Source of the DNA: Robiginitalea sediminis
Lineage (GTDB): Bacteria; Bacteroidota; Bacteroidia; Flavobacteriales; Flavobacteriaceae
Assembly: GCF_002198115.1 (NCBI RefSeq)
Contig: NZ_NGNR01000002.1
Coordinates: forward strand, 710,287-774,286
Length of the DNA stretch: 64,000 nt
Direction: 5' to 3'
The translations under genes and the position numbers were made by a program. Positions 26,634 through 34,915 of this stretch are shown here, piece after piece; the stretch's first letter is position 1, and the number at the start of each line of letters is the position of its first letter. The notes under the pieces are model-generated. The model did no database searches and was not told where the DNA came from. It saw only the letters and a program-made list of their open reading frames with translations.

Positions 26634-26662
26634 ATAAAAAAGCCATCCGGACAGGGATGGCT
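26634..26662 (-). terminator. Intrinsic terminator of fabI
   Basis: On the minus strand an 8-bp stem (AGCCATCC with GGATGGCT, 6-base loop) is followed by a run of six T. It lies in the 56 bases between the fabI stop and the glycosyltransferase start. Confidence 0.85.
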
Positions 26663-26683
26663 GTTGGCAAAACCCACAAGGGT

Positions 26684-27496
26684 TTAGTTATCGAAATGCT
26701 CAATCACTTCCTGGCTCACCCCGGTGCTGGAGAACCCTCCGTCGTGGAACAGGTTCTGCATGGTAACCTTGCGGGTCAGGTCGGAAAAGAGCGTAATGGT
26801 ATAATCGGCACAATCCTGGGCGGTGGCATTGCCCAGGGGAGACATTTTTTCGGCGTAGGAAATAAACCCGTCAAAGCCCTTGACTCCCTTGCCTGCCGTA
26901 GTTGGCGTGGGCGATTGGGAAATGGTGTTGACGCGCACCTGTTTGTCCTTGCCAAAGAAATAACCGAAACTGCGGGCAATGGATTCCAGATAGGCCTTGT
27001 TGTCTGCCATATCGTTGTAATCCGGGAAGGTACGCTGGGCAGCCATATAGGTCAGGGCCACAATGCTCCCCCAGGGGTTCATGGCATCTTCCTGGTAGAG
27101 CGTCTTACATACCTTGTGAAAGGAAAGTGCGGAAACGTCCCACCCCTTGGCCGTCCAGTCGTAGTTCTGGTCGGTGTAGTGCTTGCCTTTGCGGACATTC
27201 ACAGACATCCCTATGGAGTGCAGGACAAAATCCAGTTTGCCCCCGAGGAGTTCCATGGCACGGGTTACCAAAGCTTTCAGGTCCTCTTCGCTGGTGGCAT
27301 CGGCCGGGATAATCTCAGACCCGGTTTTATTGGCCAGCTCCTGGATCTGGCCCATACGCATGGCAATAGGTGCGTTGGTCAGTACAAAGTTGGCACCTTC
27401 CTCATGGGCGCGCTCGGCGGTTTTCCAGGCGATGGAGTTTTCGTCCAGGGCCCCGAAAATGATGCCCCTTTTTCCCTTCAATAAGTTATAAGACAT
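26684..27496 (-). CDS. fabI: Enoyl-[acyl-carrier-protein] reductase (NADH)
   Basis: Final reduction in each fatty-acid elongation cycle. 270 aa. N-terminal GIIFGALDENSIAWKTAE (FabI-type cofactor loop), VLHSIGMS, active-site Tyr and Lys in the Y-x6-K spacing (YNDMADNK), and the substrate loop region SPTPTTAGKGVKGFDG. It is preceded by a TAnnTTTG box and followed by its own terminator, so it is a single-gene unit. FabI is the triclosan target class. Confidence 0.96.
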   Translation of the reverse strand: MSYNLLKGKRGIIFGALDENSIAWKTAERAHEEGANFVLTNAPIAMRMGQIQELANKTGSEIIPADATSEEDLKALVTRAMELLGGKLDFVLHSIGMSVNVRKGKHYTDQNYDWTAKGWDVSALSFHKVCKTLYQEDAMNPWGSIVALTYMAAQRTFPDYNDMADNKAYLESIARSFGYFFGKDKQVRVNTISQSPTPTTAGKGVKGFDGFISYAEKMSPLGNATAQDCADYTITLFSDLTRKVTMQNLFHDGGFSSTGVSQEVIEHFDN

Positions 27497-27521
27497 GTGT
27501 AATGGGTTTGGTATTACGGGT

Positions 27522-27529
27522 CAAAGATA
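27522..27529 (-). promoter_or_regulatory. -7 box of the fabI promoter
   Basis: Minus-strand TATCTTTG, 25 bases upstream of the fabI ATG. It immediately follows the T-tract of the putative recN terminator, so the end of one unit and the start of the next are nearly fused. Confidence 0.5.
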
Positions 27530-27530
27530 T

Positions 27531-27582
27531 TCAAAAAAAGGCGAAAGCCCCCACCCAGTCGGGTTTCTCGGGGCCTTTAATT
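27531..27582 (-). terminator. Probable recN terminator
   Basis: On the minus strand GGCCCC...GGGGGC encloses an inner ACCC-GACT-GGGT hairpin, followed within a few bases by CTTTTTTTG. The outer stem is imperfect. Confidence 0.45.
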
Positions 27583-29232
27583 CAGGAGGTCACGGGCATG
27601 GGTCAGGGCGGAATCCGAAATTTGGCTGCCCCCCAGCATCTGTGCCAGTTCTTCGATACGCGCCTCCCCTTCGAGCTGCTGCATACGGGTATGGGTCCGG
27701 GAGGGTCCCACTTCTTTATACACCCTGAAATGCTGGTCGCCCTTGGAAGCTACCTGTGGCAGGTGGGTAATGGCAAATACCTGCATATGGCGGCTCATCT
27801 CCTGCATGATTTCCCCCATCCGGCCGGATATCTCTCCGGAAACCCCTGTATCGATCTCATCGAACATCACTGTGGGGAGGGCTTCGTACTGCGCCAGGAT
27901 GGATTTTATCACCAACATGATGCGTGAGAGTTCCCCTCCTGAAGCGGTTTTCTTTAAAAGGCCGTATGTACCCCCTTTATTGGCCGTGAACTGCAGCTCC
28001 AGAAGGTCGGTTCCCAAGGGGCCGAAATCCTCCCGCCTATGCAGGAGCCATTTAAAGGAGGCGTGGGGCATGCCCAGGCGCCCGAGTTGTTCAGACAACT
28101 GACTGGTAAACCGGGGCAGGGTCTTTTCCCGCCGCTCCCGCAACTGGCCCGAGAGGGTCTGCAAGCTTGAACGCAGGCGTTCGGTTTCTGCCTCCAACGC
28201 TTCAATGGTCTCATCCAGAATGGCCGTGTCGCTCACCTTCCGGGCCAGTTGGTCCCGAACCTCGAGAAGCCCGGCCACATCGGATACATGGTGTTTGTGT
28301 TGCAGGTCGTAAATCGTTTGTAACTGGACGTTGACCTGTTCCAGCTCGGAAGGGTCCGCCTCTATATCGGAAGCCAGCTGTTCCAGTTCCTGGGCGATGT
28401 CATCCGATTCTATGTAAAGAGATTCCACCCGCGAGGCCAGCGCCTCATACTTAGGGGCCATCCCGCGGAGCCTGGAGGATATCTGGCGCATCCGGGCCAG
28501 CAAAGCCAGCAGCCCATGCCCTTCGGCATCGCATATCTGGAAACCCTCCGCAAGGAGCTCGGCAATCTGCTCGGCATTGCTGAGTTCGGCCTGGCGGGAT
28601 TCCAGGCGGGGCTGCATCTGCGGTTCCAACCGGGCTTTTTCCAGTTCCTCCAGCAAAAACTCATTGTAATCCTGTTCCCGGAAGGCGGCGTCCCGCTGCT
28701 CTTGCAACCGCCCCAGTTCGCGCTCCGCCTTGCGGAAGTCTTCCCGGACCTGTCGGTAACGCTCCAGGAGTTCGCGGTTATCGGCCAGGGCATCTACCAC
28801 CCGCATCTGGAAATCGTGCTGGGTGAGCTCCTGGGTCTGGTGCTGGGAGTGCACGTCGATCAGCAACCGGCCAAGGGCCGAAAGGACCTCCAGGGTTACG
28901 GGGCTGTCATTGACAAAAGCCCTGGATTTCCCATTGGGGCGGATTTCCCTTCGCAGCAGGGTCTGGGGTTCAAAGTCCAGGTCCGCCTGCTGGCAGAAGT
29001 CGTGGATAGCCGGGTAGGCAGAAACCTCAAACTCCGCCTCAATGACGCATTTTGAATGCTCATCCCGAAGGGCGGTGCGGTCTGCCCGGTTGCCCAAAAC
29101 CAGGCCGAGGCCTTCCAGCAATATGGATTTCCCGGCTCCGGTCTCGCCGGTTATGGTCGTAAAACCCCTGCCAAAAGAAACCCGCAGGTCGTCTATCAGG
29201 GCGTAATTCCGGATGGTGAGTTGAGTGAGCAC
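27577..29232 (-). CDS. recN: DNA repair protein RecN
   Basis: SMC-like ATPase that helps join ends during double-strand break repair. 551 aa. N-terminal ATPase half with Walker A FTTITGETGAGKSILLEGLGL, a central coiled coil (about 155-370), and C-terminal half with the ABC signature TASGGELSRIMLVIKSIL and Walker B PTVMFDEIDTGVSG. The start is GTG at 29232 (VLTQLTIRNYALIDDL, the family opening). It follows porD by 56 bases in the same direction; a TATCTTTA element at 29254-29261 may be its own promoter. Confidence 0.95.
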   Translation of the reverse strand: MLTQLTIRNYALIDDLRVSFGRGFTTITGETGAGKSILLEGLGLVLGNRADRTALRDEHSKCVIEAEFEVSAYPAIHDFCQQADLDFEPQTLLRREIRPNGKSRAFVNDSPVTLEVLSALGRLLIDVHSQHQTQELTQHDFQMRVVDALADNRELLERYRQVREDFRKAERELGRLQEQRDAAFREQDYNEFLLEELEKARLEPQMQPRLESRQAELSNAEQIAELLAEGFQICDAEGHGLLALLARMRQISSRLRGMAPKYEALASRVESLYIESDDIAQELEQLASDIEADPSELEQVNVQLQTIYDLQHKHHVSDVAGLLEVRDQLARKVSDTAILDETIEALEAETERLRSSLQTLSGQLRERREKTLPRFTSQLSEQLGRLGMPHASFKWLLHRREDFGPLGTDLLELQFTANKGGTYGLLKKTASGGELSRIMLVIKSILAQYEALPTVMFDEIDTGVSGEISGRMGEIMQEMSRHMQVFAITHLPQVASKGDQHFRVYKEVGPSRTHTRMQQLEGEARIEELAQMLGGSQISDSALTHARDLLN

Positions 29233-29288
29233 GTCAGGTTCCGATTAACCCGGTAAAGATAACGGAATCGGCGCAAAAACGATGCGCC

Positions 29289-30200
29289 CTAATACGTGAT
29301 TTGGTTCCAGGTACTGGCGTAGAAAGGCGCCACCCGGTTCAGGGTCTCCTTGAGCTGGACGATATCGATTTTGGGACCGTCCGAAAAGATGTTCTGGATT
29401 TCCTCGGCTTTAGCATCGAAAAAGGTCTGGATCAGGAAGGCATTGGGCCTGCGTTGGATCAGGGTCTCAAACAGCCGCAAGGAACCTGCAATGATCTGCT
29501 TTCCGGTGCTGTTGTTGTCCGCCAGGATATCCAGGCCTTTGCGGTGGTAGTTGTACAGGGCTATGCGGTATTCGCGGAAGGTGTTCGAGAGGAGGTTGTC
29601 CACCAGCTGGAACCGGGTTCGGTTGTCCGAGGCGGTCTGGCCCCATCCGGGATACCCGGCACCCTGGGCCTGGGTTACGATGGCCTGAGCCTTCTTGAAG
29701 TGGTCGGTGCCCCCTTCCAGCTGAAATGTGTCGGCATCGAGTCCAAGCATGATATAAGCATAAAAGGAAATAACCCCTACCAGGTTGGAGTCGAAGACAT
29801 TTTCGTTAAAAACCAGCGGCTGGAATTCGATATACTCAAAATTGAACTGGTTGTCCTTGTAGTTGAAAACCGGAGATTCGTAGGAGGTGTTGAATACAGG
29901 CCGGGAAGACTGCATCTGCAGGGTTGCCTCGAACCGGCTGGATTCAAAACGGGTAATAGTGACAAACAGCCTGCAGTTGATGCGTTCGCTTTCCTTAAAG
30001 ACCCGGTTGGTCCACCGCGTCTTGTTTACCAGATCTGCCAGGGAGCGCTCCAGGGTCCTGAAAACCTGCTGGTTGGTCTGTCCTACCTGGTCGGAGTTTA
30101 CGGTAACGGTACAGTTGAGCTCCTGGGCCCAGACTACCCCCAGTCCAACCCCCAACCAGAGGGCAAGAACCTTAATTCCCGATGCGAATCTGAATCTCAT
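29289..30200 (-). CDS. porD: PorD/DUF4835-family protein linked to type IX secretion
   Basis: Exported 303-aa protein with a signal peptide ending VVWAQ (about residue 25). The family opening ELNCTVTVNSDQVGQTNQQVFRTLE is clear. Members are named PorD because loss affects type IX secretion in Porphyromonas; in flavobacteria the gene almost always follows coaBC, as here. It overlaps coaBC by 29 bases. The biochemical role is not known. Confidence is in the family, not the mechanism. Confidence 0.88.
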   Translation of the reverse strand: MRFRFASGIKVLALWLGVGLGVVWAQELNCTVTVNSDQVGQTNQQVFRTLERSLADLVNKTRWTNRVFKESERINCRLFVTITRFESSRFEATLQMQSSRPVFNTSYESPVFNYKDNQFNFEYIEFQPLVFNENVFDSNLVGVISFYAYIMLGLDADTFQLEGGTDHFKKAQAIVTQAQGAGYPGWGQTASDNRTRFQLVDNLLSNTFREYRIALYNYHRKGLDILADNNSTGKQIIAGSLRLFETLIQRRPNAFLIQTFFDAKAEEIQNIFSDGPKIDIVQLKETLNRVAPFYASTWNQITY

Positions 30201-31377
30201 GAAGAATATCCCGCGCGGCCTCCGCCTTGCTTTTTAATGCAAACGGTTTTATCTGCGAATTCTTGTCTATGAATGTGATTTTATTGGTATCCCCGCCAAA
30301 CCCGGCCCCGGGGTCCTTCAGGGAGTTCAGTACGATGGCATCCAGTCCCTTCCGCTTTAATTTGGATTGGGCGTGTTCCAGCTCGTTCTCCGTCTCCAGG
30401 GCAAAACCAACTACAAACTGCCCCGATTTCCGTGCTGCCAGGGTTTGAATAATGTCCGGGTTGCGGACCAGTTCCAGGGAGCGGGTATCCTCCCCCTTCT
30501 TGATTTTTTCCGGGGCTGCAACCCGCGGCCTGTAATCCGATACGGCCGCTGCCCCGATAACGATATCCGCCTGGTCGAAATGCGCAGAGGCCTCCTCCAG
30601 CATCTGCTGCGCGGTACCCACGCGGATGCAGGTTATGCCGGGGTCCCGGGGTTGAAGGTGGGTGGGCCCGGTAACCAACACGACCCGGGCTCCCAGGGCC
30701 GCCGCGGCTTCCGCCAGCTCAAAACCCATACGCCCGCTGGAATGATTGCCTATGAACCGGACCGGATCTATGGGTTCGTAGGTGGGCCCGGCGGTGATCA
30801 GGACATTCTTGCCCGTCCAGGGCTGTTGCCGGGCAAACCAAGTAGTGATCGCAGCGAGGATATCTTCCGGTTCGGCCATACGCCCTTCCCCTTCCAGACC
30901 GCTCGCCAGTTCCCCCGAGGCTGCCGGAATGAGAATGTTTCCGAATCCCTCCAGGGTTTCAATAGCGGTTTTGGTGGCCGGGTGCCGGTACATATCCAGG
31001 TCCATGGCCGGAGCAAAAAATACAGGGCACTTGGCAGACATATAACAGGCGAGCAACAGGTTGTCGCATGTTCCCGAAGCCATTTTGGAGAGGGTATTGG
31101 CCGTAGCCGGTGCCACGAGCATCAGGTCTGCCCATAGGCCTAACTCCACATGGTTATTCCAGTCGGTCTCCCCCTCCTCTTCCCGAACGAAATCCTTAAG
31201 GACCGGGTTTTTGGAAAGGGTGGCAAGGGTAAGGGGGGAAACAAATTGGCCGGCGCTGTCGGTCATCACAATGCGGACCTCAGCGCCGGCCTTAATCAGT
31301 AAACGGGTCAGGAAGGTGGTCTTGTACGCGGCAATTCCCCCGGTAATGCCCAAAAGGACGCGCTTAGACCCTAACAT
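30172..31377 (-). CDS. coaBC: Bifunctional phosphopantothenoylcysteine decarboxylase / phosphopantothenate-cysteine ligase
   Basis: Two consecutive steps of coenzyme A synthesis. 401 aa. N-terminal flavoprotein CoaC part (to about 185) with RVLLGITGGIAAYKT, the active-site His in DWNNHVELG, and FFAPAMDLDMYRHPATK. C-terminal CoaB part with VLITAGPTYEPIDPVRFIGNHSSGRMG and AAVSDYRP. The ATG at 31377 is right for the family; the longer frame to 31488 overlaps rpoZ. It follows rpoZ with a 1-base gap in a bamD-rpoZ-coaBC-porD-recN string that is conserved in Flavobacteriia. Confidence 0.96.
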   Translation of the reverse strand: MLGSKRVLLGITGGIAAYKTTFLTRLLIKAGAEVRIVMTDSAGQFVSPLTLATLSKNPVLKDFVREEEGETDWNNHVELGLWADLMLVAPATANTLSKMASGTCDNLLLACYMSAKCPVFFAPAMDLDMYRHPATKTAIETLEGFGNILIPAASGELASGLEGEGRMAEPEDILAAITTWFARQQPWTGKNVLITAGPTYEPIDPVRFIGNHSSGRMGFELAEAAAALGARVVLVTGPTHLQPRDPGITCIRVGTAQQMLEEASAHFDQADIVIGAAAVSDYRPRVAAPEKIKKGEDTRSLELVRNPDIIQTLAARKSGQFVVGFALETENELEHAQSKLKRKGLDAIVLNSLKDPGAGFGGDTNKITFIDKNSQIKPFALKSKAEAARDILHEIQIRIGN

Positions 31378-31378
31378 C

Positions 31379-31708
31379 CTATTCCTGGTCTTTCTCCGTG
31401 TTTCGGTGGTAGATCTTGTCCTCAAGCCACTCCTGTACGGCCAGGGCATGGGGCTTGGGCAATTTTTCATAGAACTTGGAGACTTCAATCTGCTCCTTGT
31501 TCTCGAACACTTCCTCCAGGCTGTCGCTGTAGGTTGCGAACTCTTCGAGCTTTTCCAGCAACTCCTTCTTGATTTCGGAATTGATCTGCCCGGCGCGCTT
31601 GGCCACGATGGAAATGGCTTCGTAGATGTTTTCCGTGGGCCTGTCGAATTCTTCCCGGTTAATGGTGACGGTCGTTACCGGTGCCTGGGAATTTTTAAGA
31701 TCGTTCAT
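31379..31708 (-). CDS. rpoZ: RNA polymerase omega subunit, Bacteroidota type
   Basis: Small accessory subunit of RNA polymerase, 109 aa. The RpoZ-like core is in RPTENIYEAISIVAKRAGQINSEIKKEL, with a C-terminal extension (EVFENKEQIEVSKFYEKLPKP) usual in this phylum. The two-base gap to bamD upstream and one-base gap to coaBC downstream support one operon. Confidence 0.88.
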   Translation of the reverse strand: MNDLKNSQAPVTTVTINREEFDRPTENIYEAISIVAKRAGQINSEIKKELLEKLEEFATYSDSLEEVFENKEQIEVSKFYEKLPKPHALAVQEWLEDKIYHRNTEKDQE

Positions 31709-31710
31709 AG

Positions 31711-32553
31711 TTAACGTGATAGAGATTGTTCTAATGCTTCAAATGCTTCTTTTTCCTTCAGGATGTCCTCATACAGCTTGCTGACATCCTTTAAAAACTC
31801 GCTCTGCGGATAGTACCGCATAAAGGCGTTATAGGCCGCTTCTGCCTCATCCAGCCGCTCCCGCTTCTTGCTGAAGGTACTGTTGAGCGCCAGTTTTGTA
31901 GCCGCCTCCACCTTCCGGAAATACGCTTCTTCCCGGTATCTGGAACCCGGGTGGTCCGAGATAAAGTTATCGAGGCTTGCAATGGCAGAAACGTTGTAAT
32001 CCAGGGTATAGTATTTCCCCAATTTCACAAACTGCTTGGCGATTTCAAAAGCCTTCTTCTCCTTCTTGGCGGTGAGTTCCTGGGCCATTTCGTTAGCCTC
32101 AGGCAGGAATTCACTGTCCGGATAGGTATTGATAAACTGCTGTAATTTGGCGAGGGCCTTGTCTGTGTCGGTCTGGTCCAGGGAATACCTGGGCGATAAC
32201 AAATAATAGCTTTTGGCTCCCAGGAAACCTGCCTCGGCAGCTTTGTCGCTCTTTGGGTAGGATTTCAGGAAACGCTCAAACTGGTACCCACTGAAGTTGT
32301 AATCCCCGATCTGGTAGTAGGAGTCTGCCAGGAAATATAGCACGCGCTCGCCCTGGGGTTTGCCCACATAGCGCGGGGCGATCTGTTCCAGCAGGCGGTT
32401 GGCACGGCGGTAATCTTCCTGTTCGTACAGGCGCTGGGCCAATTCGTACTTGGGACCTATCTCCGTATCTTTCAATACCTTCTGGTATTCACTACAGGAG
32501 AACAGGGCCGGGAAGCACAAAAACAGGCCGATCCGTTTGACTTTCAAAAGCAT
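31711..32553 (-). CDS. bamD: Outer membrane assembly lipoprotein BamD
   Basis: Essential lipoprotein of the BAM complex, which inserts beta-barrel proteins into the outer membrane. 280 aa. Signal peptide with lipobox LFSC (Cys 20), then five TPR-like repeats (YEQEDYRRANRLLEQIAPRY, ADSYYQIGDYNFSGYQFERFLKSYP, and so on). The start ATG lies 4 bases after a TAATTTTG -7 box. First gene of the bamD-rpoZ-coaBC-porD run. Confidence 0.94.
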   Translation of the reverse strand: MLLKVKRIGLFLCFPALFSCSEYQKVLKDTEIGPKYELAQRLYEQEDYRRANRLLEQIAPRYVGKPQGERVLYFLADSYYQIGDYNFSGYQFERFLKSYPKSDKAAEAGFLGAKSYYLLSPRYSLDQTDTDKALAKLQQFINTYPDSEFLPEANEMAQELTAKKEKKAFEIAKQFVKLGKYYTLDYNVSAIASLDNFISDHPGSRYREEAYFRKVEAATKLALNSTFSKKRERLDEAEAAYNAFMRYYPQSEFLKDVSKLYEDILKEKEAFEALEQSLSR

Positions 32554-32557
32554 TGGG

Positions 32558-32565
32558 CAAAATTA
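32558..32565 (-). promoter_or_regulatory. -7 box of the bamD promoter, 4 bases from the ATG
   Basis: Minus-strand TAATTTTG fits TAnnTTTG. The gap to the bamD ATG (32553) is only 4 bases, so the transcript probably begins at or inside the start codon unless another promoter exists upstream. No clear -33 TTG was found. Confidence 0.5.
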
Positions 32566-32647
32566 GAGATAATTCGCAAGATTAGAAAACGAAAAATAAG
32601 CCAACGGAGGCACTCCCCGGGTAGTCCCATCCCTTTTTAGGCAAAAT

Positions 32648-33550
32648 TTAACGCCCTGCGGCCAGTGTAGCCTGAAGCGCGTCCAGATTCCGGGCCAATT
32701 CCAGGGCCAGGGCCTCTGAGGCCTCTACAAGCGGGAGTCGGACATAAGGGCCACAAACCCCAAGACGGTGCAACAGGGCCTTGATCCCGGCCGGGTTGCC
32801 CTCTTTGAAAATGCTTTCCATAAGTAGGGTCAGGGTTCCTGCCTGTGCCTGGGCATCCTTCGATGCCCCGGAGGCAGCCAGGCGCATCATGCCACTAAAA
32901 GGCCCCGGGACCCCCTGTCCTAAAACCGAGATGACCCCTGCCCCGCCCCTCAGGACGGTGGGAACCGCGGTAAAGTCGTCCCCGGAGAGCACCAGAAACC
33001 CTTCCGGGGCCTCATCGATCAGGCGCCCGATTTGCTGCATTTCGCCACAAGCTTCCTTAATCCCGATGATCCCGGGACATTCCCGGGCCAGGCGCAGGGT
33101 GGTTTCAGGCAACATATTGCTTCCGGTACGTGCCGGAACATTATAAGCCAGAATCGGCAGTGGGCAGTGGGAGGCCAGGACGCTGAAATGACGGTAAATA
33201 CCCTCCTGGGTGGGTCGGTTGTAATAAGGGGATACCGACAGTACCGCCTGGTAGCCCTCCAGGGGGGTGGACCCCAGCTGCCGGGCCACTCCGAGGGTGT
33301 CGTTTCCGCCAATCCCGATAACCAGGGGCAGACGTCCGGCATTCTCCTCCCGAACCACATTTCGGATGATATCCTTCTCCTCCGGGCTCAGGGTAGCTGT
33401 TTCGGCCGTGGTCCCCAGCACCACCAGGTAATCCACGCCGCCTTCAGTCACGTGGCGCACCAGCGCCCCCAGGGCCTCCAGGTCCAGGCTTAAATCTTCT
33501 TTAATAGGAGTGACCAGGGCTACCCCGGTTCCTGTAAACAACTCGTTCAT
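32648..33550 (-). CDS. dapA: 4-hydroxy-tetrahydrodipicolinate synthase
   Basis: Condenses pyruvate with aspartate semialdehyde at the entry to lysine and diaminopimelate synthesis. 300 aa. GTGVALVTPIKED opening, GTTAETATLSPEEK, catalytic Tyr in ILAYNVPARTG (Y136) and Schiff-base Lys in IIGIKEACGE (K165). The ATG at 33550 overlaps the DUF6913 stop (ATGA, 4 bases), so the two genes are coupled. dapF lies at 48.3-49.0 kb. Confidence 0.96.
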   Translation of the reverse strand: MNELFTGTGVALVTPIKEDLSLDLEALGALVRHVTEGGVDYLVVLGTTAETATLSPEEKDIIRNVVREENAGRLPLVIGIGGNDTLGVARQLGSTPLEGYQAVLSVSPYYNRPTQEGIYRHFSVLASHCPLPILAYNVPARTGSNMLPETTLRLARECPGIIGIKEACGEMQQIGRLIDEAPEGFLVLSGDDFTAVPTVLRGGAGVISVLGQGVPGPFSGMMRLAASGASKDAQAQAGTLTLLMESIFKEGNPAGIKALLHRLGVCGPYVRLPLVEASEALALELARNLDALQATLAAGR

Positions 33551-34083
33551 GGCAATTCGTTCAATACCCGAAGGTACTTTTTCAATTCCGATGTAAACAG
33601 CCTGAAATCGGACATGGGGCATTCAAAAATCAGGTCGTTGAATGCCGGGTCGGGTCCACCAAGCCCGGCACGGATCCGGGCCTGCGTTTTCAGGCTTACC
33701 AGTTGCATAGGCAGGTTGTCTTCCTGGAAATAATTGATCAGCAAATCGTATTCCCTTCCCAGGAACTCCAGCACATAGCTGTTCTCCACCTCTCCTTTCC
33801 AGCCCAGGTCCTTATCTGAGAATACCGGGGTGGCATATGGGGAGTTCTTGTCGTAGAACTTCTTATATCCCAACACTTTAACCGCATTGGGCCGAAGTCC
33901 CAGGGTATCGATAATCCCAAAAAAGGCCTCTGTGTCGGAAAAGGCATCCAGGTCTGCCAGAATCCCGACAGCATGGATACCCCGTTTCCGGCTGGGTGCA
34001 GTCCGGGGCTGACGAAGTTCCTGCCGGAGGTACTTCAATCCGGATTTGTGCTTAAATTTGTCTTTAAGGCCCTTGAAGAACAT
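33547..34083 (-). CDS. DUF6913-family protein
   Basis: Uncharacterised 178-aa cytosolic protein found mainly in Flavobacteriia. A basic N terminus (FKGLKDKFKHKSGLKYLRQELRQP) precedes an alpha/beta body with GILADLDAFSDTEAFFGIIDTLGLRPNAVKVLGYKKFYDK. No catalytic motif is evident. Close coupling to dapA (ATGA overlap) may reflect co-expression rather than a shared pathway. A purine-rich AAAGGAGAAGG sits just before the ATG, one of the few good Shine-Dalgarno sequences here. Confidence 0.83.
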   Translation of the reverse strand: MFFKGLKDKFKHKSGLKYLRQELRQPRTAPSRKRGIHAVGILADLDAFSDTEAFFGIIDTLGLRPNAVKVLGYKKFYDKNSPYATPVFSDKDLGWKGEVENSYVLEFLGREYDLLINYFQEDNLPMQLVSLKTQARIRAGLGGPDPAFNDLIFECPMSDFRLFTSELKKYLRVLNELP

Positions 34084-34101
34084 CTACCTTCTCCTTTCAG
34101 A

Positions 34102-34141
34102 CAAAGGTAGCTAATCTGCCTGCATTTGCTCGACAAAGATA
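34102..34141 (-). promoter_or_regulatory. Two tandem -7 boxes upstream of the DUF6913-dapA operon
   Basis: Minus-strand TATCTTTG (34134-34141) and TACCTTTG (34102-34109) both fit TAnnTTTG, 50 and 18 bases before the ATG at 34083. They may be two promoters or one used and one decoy. Confidence 0.45.
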
Positions 34142-34147
34142 CTTGGG

Positions 34148-34915
34148 ATGCGAAATTTATATTATCAACTTTTTGTTATAATTATAACATTTAGTTTTTT
34201 AAGTTGCCGGCCGGAAGACAGGCACCTTTCTGCCATATCCACCAGCCAACATGCCATTGACAGTACCCTCCAGGCTGAAGATTCGGTTGAGGCCTTCCTG
34301 GCTCCCTACCGCCGTCATGTGAATGAAGTCCTGGACAAACCCCTGGCTTATGCCCCCATTACTTTAAGTAAGACGGATGGTAAACGCAATACCTCCATAG
34401 GCAACCTCATGGCAGACATCGTCCTGCTGGCGGCCGATTCGGTCTCCCACCTGCAAAATGGCCCGACCGTGGATATGGCCCTGCTCAACCATGGCGGCAT
34501 ACGTGCCGTAATCTCCCAGGGGCCCGTGAGTGCCCGAACAGCTTATGAGGTAATGCCCTTTGAAAATACGATTGCCCTGGTACGCCTGCGGGGTAGGGAA
34601 ATCCGTGAAATGGTCCGTTTTCTGGTAGATGCAAACAGGGCACATCCCATAGCGGGAATTCGTATCCGCCTGGATGCTGACGGCCGCCTGGAATCGGTAC
34701 ATGTGGGGGAGGAACCTCTGGATGAAAACCGGGAATACTGGGTAGCCACTTCGAATTACCTGGTGAGCGGGGGGGATAATATGCGGTTTTTCGGAGACGC
34801 CCTAGAAATACGGGATACTGGGTACCGTATCCGCAACGCCATGATCGATTATTTCACCACGGCCGATACCCTTCGGGCCACGGTCGACGACCGGTTTACA
34901 CAACAGCTACCATGA
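34148..34915 (+). CDS. 5'-nucleotidase C-terminal domain lipoprotein
   Basis: Lipoprotein of 255 aa corresponding only to the C-terminal substrate-binding domain of UshA-type 5'-nucleotidases. Signal peptide with lipobox FLSC (Cys 20). Domain landmarks are TSIGNLMADIVL, VDMALLNHGGIRA, TAYEVMPFENTIALVRLRGREI and YWVATSNYLVSGGDNM. It lacks the metallophosphatase half, which is encoded by the next gene with a 4-base ATGA overlap. The two proteins likely meet at the membrane surface to form one enzyme. Confidence 0.92.
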   Translation: MRNLYYQLFVIIITFSFLSCRPEDRHLSAISTSQHAIDSTLQAEDSVEAFLAPYRRHVNEVLDKPLAYAPITLSKTDGKRNTSIGNLMADIVLLAADSVSHLQNGPTVDMALLNHGGIRAVISQGPVSARTAYEVMPFENTIALVRLRGREIREMVRFLVDANRAHPIAGIRIRLDADGRLESVHVGEEPLDENREYWVATSNYLVSGGDNMRFFGDALEIRDTGYRIRNAMIDYFTTADTLRATVDDRFTQQLP